DNA from: JBMOLL01 sp049325415
GTDB taxonomy: Bacteria > Bacteroidota > Bacteroidia > Bacteroidales > GCA-2748055
Reading direction: 5' to 3'
Assembly: GCA_049325415.1 (NCBI GenBank)
Contig: JBMOLL010000061.1
Location: forward strand, 9,391 to 73,390
DNA: 64,000 nt
Positions 18,178 through 25,525 of the stretch are shown in pieces. Positions within the stretch are counted from its first letter, which is position 1; the number at the start of each line of letters is the position of its first letter. The position numbers and the translations under genes are program-made. Under the pieces are notes generated by a model that was given only the letters and a program-made list of their open reading frames with translations, had not been told where the DNA came from and ran no database searches.

Positions 18178-18642
18178 ATGATTGATACGACCCACATCCA
18201 TCCAATGATCGTGCATTTTCCGATCGCCCTCCTCATTGTCGGATTCCTGTTTGATGTGACGGGAATGTTCGTCAGGAAAGAATTCTTTTCATGGGCCGGG
18301 TTTTCCCTGCTCATGCTTGGCGCCCTTGGCGTTATTGCTGCATTTGTCTCCGGGAACCTTGCAGGTAGCGGGATTACGGAGGAAGGAGTCCTGAAGCAAG
18401 CCCTGGAAACGCATGAATCGGCCGCCGAACTTACGGTCTGGATCACCGGTTTTGCGGCACTGTTCAGACTGGCCCTTGTATTGCTTAAAAAATACAAAGG
18501 ATACCTGAAGATCGCCGCTCTCGTGATCTATCTTGCCGCCGTGGCTGCAATAGGACGCACCGGATTCTATGGCGGCGAGCTGGTTTATAAACACGCTGCC
18601 GGAGTGAAACTTGATCTGGGATTTGATTTCAACGGAGAATAG
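18178..18642 (+). CDS. DUF2231 family membrane protein
   Basis: A 154-residue protein with four membrane helices (about residues 13-33, 40-61, 84-102 and 107-127). The opening HIHPMIVHFPIALLIVGFL is the hallmark of the DUF2231 family. The first His residues could bind heme or metal, and some relatives sit beside cytochromes. It is the first gene of an operon, 9 bp before a response regulator, and lies behind the repeats at 18108-18137. A redox or metal-related membrane function that is co-regulated with the two-component system is an inference. Confidence 0.88.
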   Translation: MIDTTHIHPMIVHFPIALLIVGFLFDVTGMFVRKEFFSWAGFSLLMLGALGVIAAFVSGNLAGSGITEEGVLKQALETHESAAELTVWITGFAALFRLALVLLKKYKGYLKIAALVIYLAAVAAIGRTGFYGGELVYKHAAGVKLDLGFDFNGE

Positions 18643-18651
18643 AAGCCTGTT

Positions 18652-19323
18652 ATGAGGATTCTTGTGATTGAGGATGAACCGGGAATAGCACGCTTTCTGA
18701 AAGAAGGACTTGAAGAAGAATCATTTGCCGTTGATCTGGCCATGGATGGTAATACCGGGCTGGAGATGGCGCTTGTAAACGAGGGGGAGTATGATATTCT
18801 GCTGATCGACTGGATGCTCCCCGGACTATCCGGAATTGAAGTCTGCCGGCAGGTCAGGAAAAAAGGTTCGGCAGTTCCCGTGATCTTCCTTACAGCTAGA
18901 GATACCGTGCAGGATACGGTATTTGCCCTGGATATGGGCGCCAATGATTATATTAAAAAACCGTTCTCTTTTGAGGAACTACTGGCAAGGATCCGGGTTC
19001 AGCTCCGGCAGGGTGACCAAAGCGGCAATATCCTTCGTAGCGGGGAACTGACGATGAACCTTGACACCCATGAAGTACATCTCAGCGATCAACCGGCAAA
19101 CCTGACCCAGAAAGAGTTTGCCCTGCTGGAATTCCTGCTGAGGAACAGGGGGAAGGTATGTTCAAGAACCCGGATCATCGAACATGTATGGGATATTCAT
19201 TTCGACTATGATACCTCCGTAATCGATGTGTATATAAATTCGCTCCGGAAAAAAATTGACATCGGTCCAGGGGACAGTTTTATCAAAACCATCCGCGGAG
19301 TCGGATACATGATCAGGGAATGA
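18652..19323 (+). CDS. OmpR-family response regulator
   Basis: A 223-residue two-domain regulator. The receiver domain (1-120) has the acidic pair Glu7-Asp8, phospho-acceptor Asp53 (LLIDWMLPG), the conserved Thr in LTARD, and Lys in the IKKPF loop. The winged-helix DNA-binding domain (about 128-223) includes LTQKEFALLEFLLRN and VIDVYINSLRKKID, with the terminal IRGVGYMIRE. It belongs to the CusR/CopR-like branch. It overlaps the kinase gene by 4 bp (ATGA). Its probable targets are its own operon and the rubrerythrin gene, both of which carry triple 11-bp repeats. Confidence 0.95.
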   Translation: MRILVIEDEPGIARFLKEGLEEESFAVDLAMDGNTGLEMALVNEGEYDILLIDWMLPGLSGIEVCRQVRKKGSAVPVIFLTARDTVQDTVFALDMGANDYIKKPFSFEELLARIRVQLRQGDQSGNILRSGELTMNLDTHEVHLSDQPANLTQKEFALLEFLLRNRGKVCSRTRIIEHVWDIHFDYDTSVIDVYINSLRKKIDIGPGDSFIKTIRGVGYMIRE

Positions 19324-20726
19324 GGGTGAAAAGCAGCTTCAGCAGGAGAGTGGCCCTGGCCTTCATGGGTGCCACGGCCATACTCACCATGGCCGTATTC
19401 CTCATGATCTATTGGGTTGTGTATCATTCGGTATATTCACACCTGGAAGACGATCTTAATGCCGAATCACTTGAACTTTTTAACAGCATTGTGATCCTGA
19501 GCGATCAGGTTGTTTTTGCCAATCCCAATGAATGGCTGGAAAACGAGCACGGACAGATCGAGGTGAATCCCACTTTCATCCAGTATGCCGACAGCTCCCT
19601 GAAGGTGATAAAAAAATCATCCAATCTTCTCGATGGCACCCTTGTTATTATCCCGGGCAGGGAGGATAAGCTGCTGTTCAGTGAGACCATCGGCCAGAAT
19701 AAGGTCTACCAGCTGCAGACCCCGGTCAGAAATCATAACGGCCAGTTGTTCGGTTATCTTTCCGTAGCCGTTCCCCTCGATGATACGGTCATGGTGCTCC
19801 GTAACCTCAGGCTCGTACTTCTGATTACCTTTCCGCTGGTCCTTCTGCTTCTTTACTTCATCTCCGATGTGATTGCCGGAAACAGTATTGCACCGGTATA
19901 TCAGCTTACCGAAACGGCCAGAAAGATATCGGGAAGGAATACTTCGGAAAGGATTCCGCTGCCGTCCCACAGGGATGAGCTTTATACCCTGGCCGAAACC
20001 ATCAACAGCCTGGTCGACAGGCTGCAGGCCGCCCTTTTGCGGGAAAAACAGTTTACCGCCGATGCCTCGCATGAACTGCGAACTCCACTGGCTGTGCTTC
20101 GTGGCAATTTCGAACTCACACTCCGCAAGAACCGGAGCGAAGAGTATTACCGCGAGAAGCTGAAAGATGCGCTGGCTGAAACCAACCGGATGTCGTCGCT
20201 GGTCGATCAGCTTTTACTGCTGGCCAGGTACGACCAGCCCAATCATGCAATGAATATCCGGCCCTTCAGCCTTCTTGACCTGATCAATGACCAGCTGGCT
20301 TCCCAGAGCGACCTCCTGGATGAGAAACAACTGCACCCCCGGGTCGACATCCCCTCCGGCCTGCTTATTACCAGCGACAGGTTCATGTTTGAAAGGATCG
20401 TGGAAAACCTCCTCTCCAATGCTGTCAAATACTCCTTTGAAAACGGGAGTATTATTATCAGGGGCCGGAAAGAGGGAGAGGCCGCACTGCTTGAATTCAC
20501 CGACGAAGGCCAGGGAATACCTGCAGATGAACTCGAACGGATCTTTGAACGCTTTTACCGCGTGGATTCTTCGCGGAATAAGGCCATCTCGGGGAACGGA
20601 CTGGGCTTATCCCTCGTTAAAAGATTTACCGAACTGCTGAAAATAGAGCTCTCTGTTAAAAGTACACCGGGGGAAGGCACCGTGATCAGCCTGCTTATCC
20701 CTCAGATCAGGGAGAACGGTTTTTAA
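19320..20726 (+). CDS. Sensor histidine kinase (HAMP-HisKA-HATPase)
   Basis: A 468-residue membrane kinase paired with the regulator upstream. Membrane helix 1 spans about residues 12-34, the periplasmic sensor about 35-162, and helix 2 about 163-183. A HAMP-like linker follows, then the HisKA domain with His251 in ASHELRTPL. The ATPase domain has an N-box (ENLLSNAVKYS), G1 (DEGQGIP) and G2 (GNGLGLSLV). The ATG overlaps the regulator's stop by 4 bp, so the pair is translationally coupled. The sensed signal is unknown; the adjacent rubrerythrin suggests oxidative or redox stress. Confidence 0.95.
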   Translation: MRVKSSFSRRVALAFMGATAILTMAVFLMIYWVVYHSVYSHLEDDLNAESLELFNSIVILSDQVVFANPNEWLENEHGQIEVNPTFIQYADSSLKVIKKSSNLLDGTLVIIPGREDKLLFSETIGQNKVYQLQTPVRNHNGQLFGYLSVAVPLDDTVMVLRNLRLVLLITFPLVLLLLYFISDVIAGNSIAPVYQLTETARKISGRNTSERIPLPSHRDELYTLAETINSLVDRLQAALLREKQFTADASHELRTPLAVLRGNFELTLRKNRSEEYYREKLKDALAETNRMSSLVDQLLLLARYDQPNHAMNIRPFSLLDLINDQLASQSDLLDEKQLHPRVDIPSGLLITSDRFMFERIVENLLSNAVKYSFENGSIIIRGRKEGEAALLEFTDEGQGIPADELERIFERFYRVDSSRNKAISGNGLGLSLVKRFTELLKIELSVKSTPGEGTVISLLIPQIRENGF

Positions 20727-20749
20727 GCAGTTTTTAAGTTTTTCTTTAG
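20720..20749 (+). promoter_or_regulatory. Triple 11-bp repeat, likely response-regulator box (site 2)
   Basis: Three octamers lie 11 bp apart: TTTTTAAG (20720), TTTTTAAG (20731) and TTCTTTAG (20742). The pattern matches site 1 at 18108-18137. The last copy starts 30 bp before the -7 box, one helical turn further than at site 1. The first copy overlaps the end of the kinase gene. Confidence 0.65.
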
Positions 20750-20771
20750 GCTCCCTTCAGACAGCAGATTC

Positions 20772-20779
20772 TACTTTTG
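20772..20779 (+). promoter_or_regulatory. -7 box of the rubrerythrin promoter
   Basis: TACTTTTG is an exact TAnnTTTG match, 27 bp before the ATG at 20807. It overlaps the alternative TTG at 20777, which therefore cannot be the start. There is no good TTG -33 element, which is consistent with activation by a bound regulator. Confidence 0.65.
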
Positions 20780-20806
20780 TCATGTAAACCAGAAACAACG
20801 AAAGAA

Positions 20807-21439
20807 ATGAAAAAAATGAGAATTCTGCAGGTAGCGGTTATCTCACTGCTTGCAACAGTAAGCCTCCAGGCTGCCCCCTCCCTTCCTGCCGGTGGCGAAA
20901 CAGTTAAAAATATGAAGGAAGCCTTTACCGGTGAGACCACGGCCAGCGCAAAATATGCTGCCTTTGCAAAAAAAGCGCGCGAAGAAGGTCATCCGCGCAT
21001 TGCCCTCCTTTTTGATGCCGCATCAAAAGCAGAAAGCATTCATGCCGGAAACCATAAGGCCGTTCTGCTTCAGATGGGAGCTGATGTTCCGGTTGTAGTA
21101 CCCGCGTTCGATGTAAAAACCACCTCCGAAAATCTGAAAGCAGCCATTGAAGGCGAAAGCTATGAGGTCACAACCATGTACCCGGGTATGATAAAAACCG
21201 CTTCGGCAGAAAATGCCAACCTGGCTCTGATCTCCCTGAATTATGCTTTTCAGGTGGAAAAAAGACATCAGGCTCTTTATGAAAAAGCACTTAAGGCCCT
21301 GAATGACAAAACAGAACAGACACTTCCCACCCTATACATGATCTGTACAACCTGCGGAAATACCTATGAAGGCGAAGCTCCTGAAAGATGCGGGATTTCC
21401 ATGACACCAAAAGAACGCTTCGAAAAAATATCGCTGTAA
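20807..21439 (+). CDS. Exported rubrerythrin-family protein
   Basis: A 210-residue di-iron peroxidase-like protein. The ferritin-like domain (about residues 32-165) carries both iron-binding half sites: Glu43...Glu76-x-x-His79 and Glu115/Glu117...Glu151-x-x-His154. The C-terminal rubredoxin-like part has Cys180, Cys183 and Cys195, but Ser198 replaces the fourth cysteine. Residues 1-22 are a signal peptide (VISLLATVSLQAA), whereas rubrerythrins are normally cytoplasmic. It probably removes peroxide in the periplasm. Transcription starts after the -7 box at 20772, and a terminator follows at 21471, so it is a single-gene unit under likely control of the neighbouring two-component system. Confidence 0.9.
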   Translation: MKKMRILQVAVISLLATVSLQAAPSLPAGGETVKNMKEAFTGETTASAKYAAFAKKAREEGHPRIALLFDAASKAESIHAGNHKAVLLQMGADVPVVVPAFDVKTTSENLKAAIEGESYEVTTMYPGMIKTASAENANLALISLNYAFQVEKRHQALYEKALKALNDKTEQTLPTLYMICTTCGNTYEGEAPERCGISMTPKERFEKISL

Positions 21440-21470
21440 ACCTTTACTTTACAAACAATAATTTTACCGA

Positions 21471-21499
21471 AAGATCACCTTAAAAGGGTGATCTTTTTT
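21471..21499 (+). terminator. Intrinsic terminator after the rubrerythrin gene
   Basis: A perfect 9-bp stem, AAGATCACC (21471-21479) with GGTGATCTT (21487-21495), has a 7-nt loop and is followed by a run of T. Confidence 0.9.
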
Positions 21500-21537
21500 A
21501 TTATTAAACCCGCGTAATAATCGTGATGAATTTAAAT

Positions 21538-21545
21538 TATCTTTG
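21538..21545 (+). promoter_or_regulatory. -7 box of the TerC-family gene
   Basis: TATCTTTG is an exact match to TAnnTTTG. It overlaps the TTG at 21543, which rules that codon out as a start and supports the ATG at 21573. Confidence 0.6.
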
Positions 21546-21572
21546 GCAGATAAAATCTCAAGGCTTTCCGGT

Positions 21573-22532
21573 ATGCTGGTTTGGATAGTGTTCATCGCTC
21601 TGATCTTTGTGTTCCTGGCTCTTGACCTGGGTATATTCAACCGGAATCCCCATGTGATCTCCACAAAGGAAGCGCTGCGCTGGACCGCACTCTGGGTCTC
21701 CCTGTCGCTTGTGTTCTCCGGGGTTATTTTTATCCTTTACAAAAAAGGCATCACCGATAATTTCCTGAATCTGACTCCCACACAGGCTGTCGTTAAATAT
21801 ATTACAGGGTACCTGATTGAACTCTCGCTAAGTATAGACAATGTCTTTGTGATCGCCCTTATCTTTGCCTCCTTCTCCATCCCGGCAAAATATCAGCACA
21901 GAGTATTGTTCTGGGGGATCCTGGGTGCAATTATTTTCAGGGGCCTTATGCTCTTCTTCGGCATCGCCCTGATCAGGAAACTCTCCTGGTCGATTTATAT
22001 TTTCGGGGGATTCCTCATCTATACCGCCTTAAAAATGCTGTTCTCGGGAGAGCAGGAGGTAAAGACCGAAGATTCAAAGCTGATCCGCCTGGTAAAAAGA
22101 TTCTTTCCGGTGACTTCGGAAATAGAAAGCTCCGCCTTTTTTATCAAAAAACAACACATCCTTTACGCCACTCCCCTGTTCCTGGCGATGCTTGTTATTG
22201 AAAGTGCCGATGTGATCTTCGCCCTCGACAGCATCCCGGCCATTCTGGCCATCACAACCGACCCCTTCATTGTTTTCAGTTCGAATATTTTTGCCATCCT
22301 CGGCCTGCGCTCCCTGTACTTCGCCCTGGCCGGAATGATCCGGAAATTCTACTATATCAAATACAGCCTGATAGTTATCCTGGCCTTTGTGGGAGTCAAA
22401 ATGATCATCTCCCACCATGTCGAACTCCCCGAATGGCTCTCCCTTTCCGTTGTGGCTGTGGCTCTGGCAGCCGGCATCCTCTACTCAAGATACAAATCCG
22501 GCTCAGATCAGGAACCGGCCCACCGGGAATAA
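21573..22532 (+). CDS. TerC-family integral membrane protein
   Basis: A 319-residue protein of the TerC/Alx family with about nine membrane helices. Conserved family segments include LALDLGIFNRNPH, YLIELSLSIDNVFVIALIF, and VIESADVIFALDSIPAILA with paired acidic residues that are thought to bind metal ions. Members take part in manganese export and in metal loading of secreted proteins. The ATG at 21573 is set by the promoter at 21538. It stands alone between two terminators. The C-terminal tail (GSDQEPAHRE) is short and charged. Confidence 0.92.
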   Translation: MLVWIVFIALIFVFLALDLGIFNRNPHVISTKEALRWTALWVSLSLVFSGVIFILYKKGITDNFLNLTPTQAVVKYITGYLIELSLSIDNVFVIALIFASFSIPAKYQHRVLFWGILGAIIFRGLMLFFGIALIRKLSWSIYIFGGFLIYTALKMLFSGEQEVKTEDSKLIRLVKRFFPVTSEIESSAFFIKKQHILYATPLFLAMLVIESADVIFALDSIPAILAITTDPFIVFSSNIFAILGLRSLYFALAGMIRKFYYIKYSLIVILAFVGVKMIISHHVELPEWLSLSVVAVALAAGILYSRYKSGSDQEPAHRE

Positions 22533-22645
22533 GCAGAACCGTCGACCCGATCGGGTTATTGTTCAAATATATAGATATTTAGATATTTGGATTGCGGAAT
22601 AAAAAGAATTCTCTAACTTGCCCGCGATTTTCAAAAAACCATCTG

Positions 22646-22672
22646 ATCGCAACCATAGGTTGTGATTTTTTT
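22646..22672 (+). terminator. Intrinsic terminator, or attenuator, before a methyltransferase
   Basis: Stem ATCGCAACC (22646-22654) pairs with GGTTGTGAT (22658-22666) with one G-U pair and a 3-nt loop, then seven T. It lies 113 bp after the TerC stop and 41 bp before the methyltransferase start. A candidate promoter (TTG at 22559, GATATTTG at 22582-22589) lies upstream of it. Confidence 0.8.
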
Positions 22673-22713
22673 AGTGATCTTACTGAAACTGACAAACCTT
22701 AACCAACTGCGAA

Positions 22714-23580
22714 ATGAGACGTCTGAGAAAACTGATCCACCTTTCCACGACCGGCTTTTCTTTTGGCCGGTATTATGAAATGATGAATCTGGCGCTGAAA
22801 AGACTGAATAATGAGTTTACCATGCTGCATTATCCTCTTTTCAGGCATGAAAACGACAGTTTCCTCCGGGCCCAGCAAAACCTTACGGATTATTGCCTGT
22901 CCTTTTTTAAGGATCTGAGCGGCAAACATCTGCTGGAAATCGGTTGCGGAAACGGCGTTCAGGCCCTGTATGTTCACCGGAATTTCAAACCTGCCCGTAC
23001 CATCGGGATTGACCTCAACCGGGCCAATATTGACATTGCCGAACAGGAATGCACTGCCCTTGGTCTGAAAGAAGAGATCCGCTTCATGGTTGATGATGCC
23101 CAGAAACTGGCCGGCATACCTTCAGAAAGTATTGATGTTCTGATTAATATTGAAAGTGCATTTCATTATCCGGATAAAGGAGCCTTCCTGAATGAGATCC
23201 ATCGTGTCCTTAAACCGGGCGGTCAGTTCGTTGTTGCCGATATCCTGACCCGCAAAAAATTCGGCCGGCTTCAGCGGATCTGGCAGAAAAGAATGGTCTA
23301 CCATTACTGGAGCAGGCATAACTATGAAGCCGGTTTTGAAAATGCAGAGCTGGATATTGTCCATTCCGAGGACATTACACCAAAGATTATCCGGGCATAC
23401 GGACTGTATAAAAACTGGATCCCGAAAACAAAAAGAAAGACCTTTTTAAAGGATACCGCTTTCCGGCTTTTCTACATCATTAATGTGCGCCTGAATGTGC
23501 GTCTGCTGAAAAAACGCCAGTCGTATCATGTATTCTACGGGATTAAACCGGGAATGGAGCAGATGAGGAAAACCGCCTGA
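22714..23580 (+). CDS. Class I SAM-dependent methyltransferase (paralog 1)
   Basis: A 288-residue Rossmann-fold methyltransferase. Motif I is LLEIGCGNG (residues 73-81). The acidic loop is TIGIDLNRANID, motif II is FMVDDAQKL, and motif IV is INIESAFHYPD. LKPGGQFVVADI is the usual motif V/VI region. The N-terminal portion has the distinctive FTMLHYPLFRHENDSFL. It shares this and most motifs with the protein at 28182-29024, so the two are paralogs. The pattern resembles small-molecule methyltransferases acting on lipids, quinones or polyketides; the substrate is unknown. It is convergent with a kinase gene 10 bp away. Confidence 0.9.
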   Translation: MRRLRKLIHLSTTGFSFGRYYEMMNLALKRLNNEFTMLHYPLFRHENDSFLRAQQNLTDYCLSFFKDLSGKHLLEIGCGNGVQALYVHRNFKPARTIGIDLNRANIDIAEQECTALGLKEEIRFMVDDAQKLAGIPSESIDVLINIESAFHYPDKGAFLNEIHRVLKPGGQFVVADILTRKKFGRLQRIWQKRMVYHYWSRHNYEAGFENAELDIVHSEDITPKIIRAYGLYKNWIPKTKRKTFLKDTAFRLFYIINVRLNVRLLKKRQSYHVFYGIKPGMEQMRKTA

Positions 23581-23596
23581 AGCCTTTGGATCAGGC
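23575..23596. terminator. Short stem-loop between convergent genes
   Basis: GCCTGA (23575-23580) pairs with TCAGGC (23591-23596) across a 10-nt loop. It spans both stop codons of the convergent methyltransferase and kinase genes. The stem is short and there is little T on either side, so this is only a possible bidirectional terminator. Confidence 0.35.
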
Positions 23597-24760
23597 CTTT
23601 AAGGTACGGGGCAGGGAAACGTAAAAACGGGTCCCTTCCTTTTCATCGGAACTAAACCAGACCTTCCCCTGCAGGTAGTTCTCCGTGAATAGTTTTATGC
23701 TATAGGTCCCCAGGCCCCGTCCGACGCCTTTCGATGAAACGGAGCGCGTGAAAATATGTTCCCTGATCCTGGCAGGCATCGATACCGGATTTGAAACACA
23801 GAACAGGACATGATCCTCTCGACTGCTGGCCGAGATGGAAATCTTCTGACCTGAGGAACTGGCTTCAATGGCGTTCTTCAGCAGATTGCCCAGCACCCTC
23901 CTGATAAGAACCATATCGGTAACGAGGGAATCTTCGCTTCCTCCAGTTTCGTCGACCACCGTGAGACCGCTGAAGACCGCCTGCACGGAATAGTCTTCAA
24001 TAACGGTCCTGATCAGGTAATGAAGATCAATTTCAACCGGATCAGTCTGCAAGCCTCCGTTTTCAGCCTGGTAGAGCTTTTGCTGAAATATAATATCCTG
24101 TACAAACTCATCCACCCCTCGCTGCAGCATTTCAAAAACACTGTTATCTTTCAGTGATTCTTCCCTTTCCCGTAACAGGCCGATCAGGTTGGAGATGGTC
24201 CCGGCTTTGTTTAGGATGTCATGAAAGAACACTCTTTCCAGCTGCTCCTTTCTTTTCAGTGAGCTGTTGTCATTAAAGGTCACCATCACCAGATCCTCAT
24301 TCTGCCATTGAAACGGTATGGATGTGACCTGTAGTTCAAAGTGAAGCTCCCTGCCCTCCCGCATAGTAACAATCACCGTATCTTCCGTGACAATCTCATT
24401 CTTCAGCCTGCTCTGCAATACAGCTCTTACCGCACCGCAATAACTGCAATGCGCCGAGGTACCGCATCCGCCCTCATGCTCCTCTGCATGTACGCATCCG
24501 ATCGTCTCACCCGGACGCATGCCCACCATTTCATCAAGAGAGCTAAACCCGAGAAAATTTATCATCAGGGCATTGCTGTAGACCACCTGACGTTTATCGT
24601 TCAGGATCAAAAACATCCATGGGGTCTTCGACATGACGGAATTCAGAAACTCGGACCCCTCGATCAACTGGCGCTGCCTCTGTATCGTCTTTTCATCTGA
24701 CCTTTCTGCCGGTGCAAAAAGGGTTTTGCTGAGCTCAACATCAAAGCGATTGATCCCCAT
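23591..24760 (-). CDS. PAS-domain histidine kinase with cysteine cluster
   Basis: A 389-residue soluble kinase. The PAS domain (about residues 37-165) contains a cluster, C89-V-H...GGCGTSAHCSYCG (Cys89, Cys99, Cys105, Cys108), that could bind an iron-sulfur centre or zinc, or act as a thiol switch. The phospho-acceptor region is RVFFHDILNKAGTISNL with His180. The ATPase domain has NLLKNAIEASS and GRGLGTYSIKLF. There is no membrane helix, so the signal is cytoplasmic. It has no response regulator next to it; the LytTR regulator at 35214 is an alternative partner but is 10 kb away. The ATG at 24760 is preceded by a possible TATCTTTC -7 box (24776-24783). Confidence 0.85.
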   Translation of the reverse strand: MGINRFDVELSKTLFAPAERSDEKTIQRQRQLIEGSEFLNSVMSKTPWMFLILNDKRQVVYSNALMINFLGFSSLDEMVGMRPGETIGCVHAEEHEGGCGTSAHCSYCGAVRAVLQSRLKNEIVTEDTVIVTMREGRELHFELQVTSIPFQWQNEDLVMVTFNDNSSLKRKEQLERVFFHDILNKAGTISNLIGLLREREESLKDNSVFEMLQRGVDEFVQDIIFQQKLYQAENGGLQTDPVEIDLHYLIRTVIEDYSVQAVFSGLTVVDETGGSEDSLVTDMVLIRRVLGNLLKNAIEASSSGQKISISASSREDHVLFCVSNPVSMPARIREHIFTRSVSSKGVGRGLGTYSIKLFTENYLQGKVWFSSDEKEGTRFYVSLPRTLKA

Positions 24761-24872
24761 CCTGTTGAATTTTCCGAAAGATAAGCACTTCGCAGCGAAC
24801 TCTACCCGACTCTAAGGTAAAAAACAGTTCTGCTTTCCTTTTTTTATCGGAAGCGGATATTTGCAGTTTTTT

Positions 24873-24880
24873 TATCTTTG
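24873..24880 (+). promoter_or_regulatory. -7 box of the upp promoter
   Basis: TATCTTTG is an exact TAnnTTTG match ending 18 bp before the ATG at 24899. It covers the alternative TTG at 24878. The leader would be only about a dozen nucleotides long. Confidence 0.6.
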
Positions 24881-24898
24881 TTAAAACATCCGAAACCC

Positions 24899-25519
24899 AT
24901 GCTGCATCTGTTACAACATCCCCTGGTAACACATAAACTGGCCCAGATCAGAAGAAAGGAAACCGGAACCAAGGATTTCAGGCAGGCCCTGAACGAAATT
25001 GCCGGGCTGATGGCCTATGAGATTTCCAGGGATCTTCCGCTGAAGGAGATCACCATCGAAACCCCGCTGCGAACCTGCCAGACCCAGGAACTGGCCAGGG
25101 ATGTGGTTCTGGTGCCGGTTCTGCGTGCCGGGTTAGGGATGGTCGACGGGATCACCTCACTGATACCGACCGCAAAAGTCGGGCATCTGGGGATGTACCG
25201 CGATCATGAGACACTGAAACCTATGACCTATTTTGCCAAATTCCCGCCCAGTATTGCCGATGCCGTGGTGATGATCCTTGATCCCATGCTGGCCACCGGT
25301 GGCAGTGCCACCGAAGCTATCCGGCTGGTAAAATCACATGGAGCGAAAATGATCAAACTGGTTTGTATCGTCGGGGCACCGGAAGGCGTGGGCCGGATTG
25401 AAAATGATCACCCCGACGTGGACATCTACCTTTCCGCCCTGGATGAGGGGCTCAATGAACTGGGCTATATCCTGCCCGGGCTGGGCGATGCCGGCGACAG
25501 GATCTTTGGAACAAAATAA
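24899..25519 (+). CDS. upp: Uracil phosphoribosyltransferase
   Basis: A 206-residue enzyme of pyrimidine salvage that makes UMP from uracil and PRPP in the cytoplasm. The PRPP-binding loop MILDPMLATGGSATEAI is fully conserved. VPVLRAGLGMVDG and the C-terminal YLSALDEGLNELGYILPGLGDAGDR (uracil-binding) are also intact. The length is normal. The start is the ATG at 24899, fixed by the -7 box at 24873-24880. It is convergent with an oxidoreductase gene 6 bp downstream. Confidence 0.97.
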   Translation: MLHLLQHPLVTHKLAQIRRKETGTKDFRQALNEIAGLMAYEISRDLPLKEITIETPLRTCQTQELARDVVLVPVLRAGLGMVDGITSLIPTAKVGHLGMYRDHETLKPMTYFAKFPPSIADAVVMILDPMLATGGSATEAIRLVKSHGAKMIKLVCIVGAPEGVGRIENDHPDVDIYLSALDEGLNELGYILPGLGDAGDRIFGTK

Positions 25520-25525
25520 CCTGTT

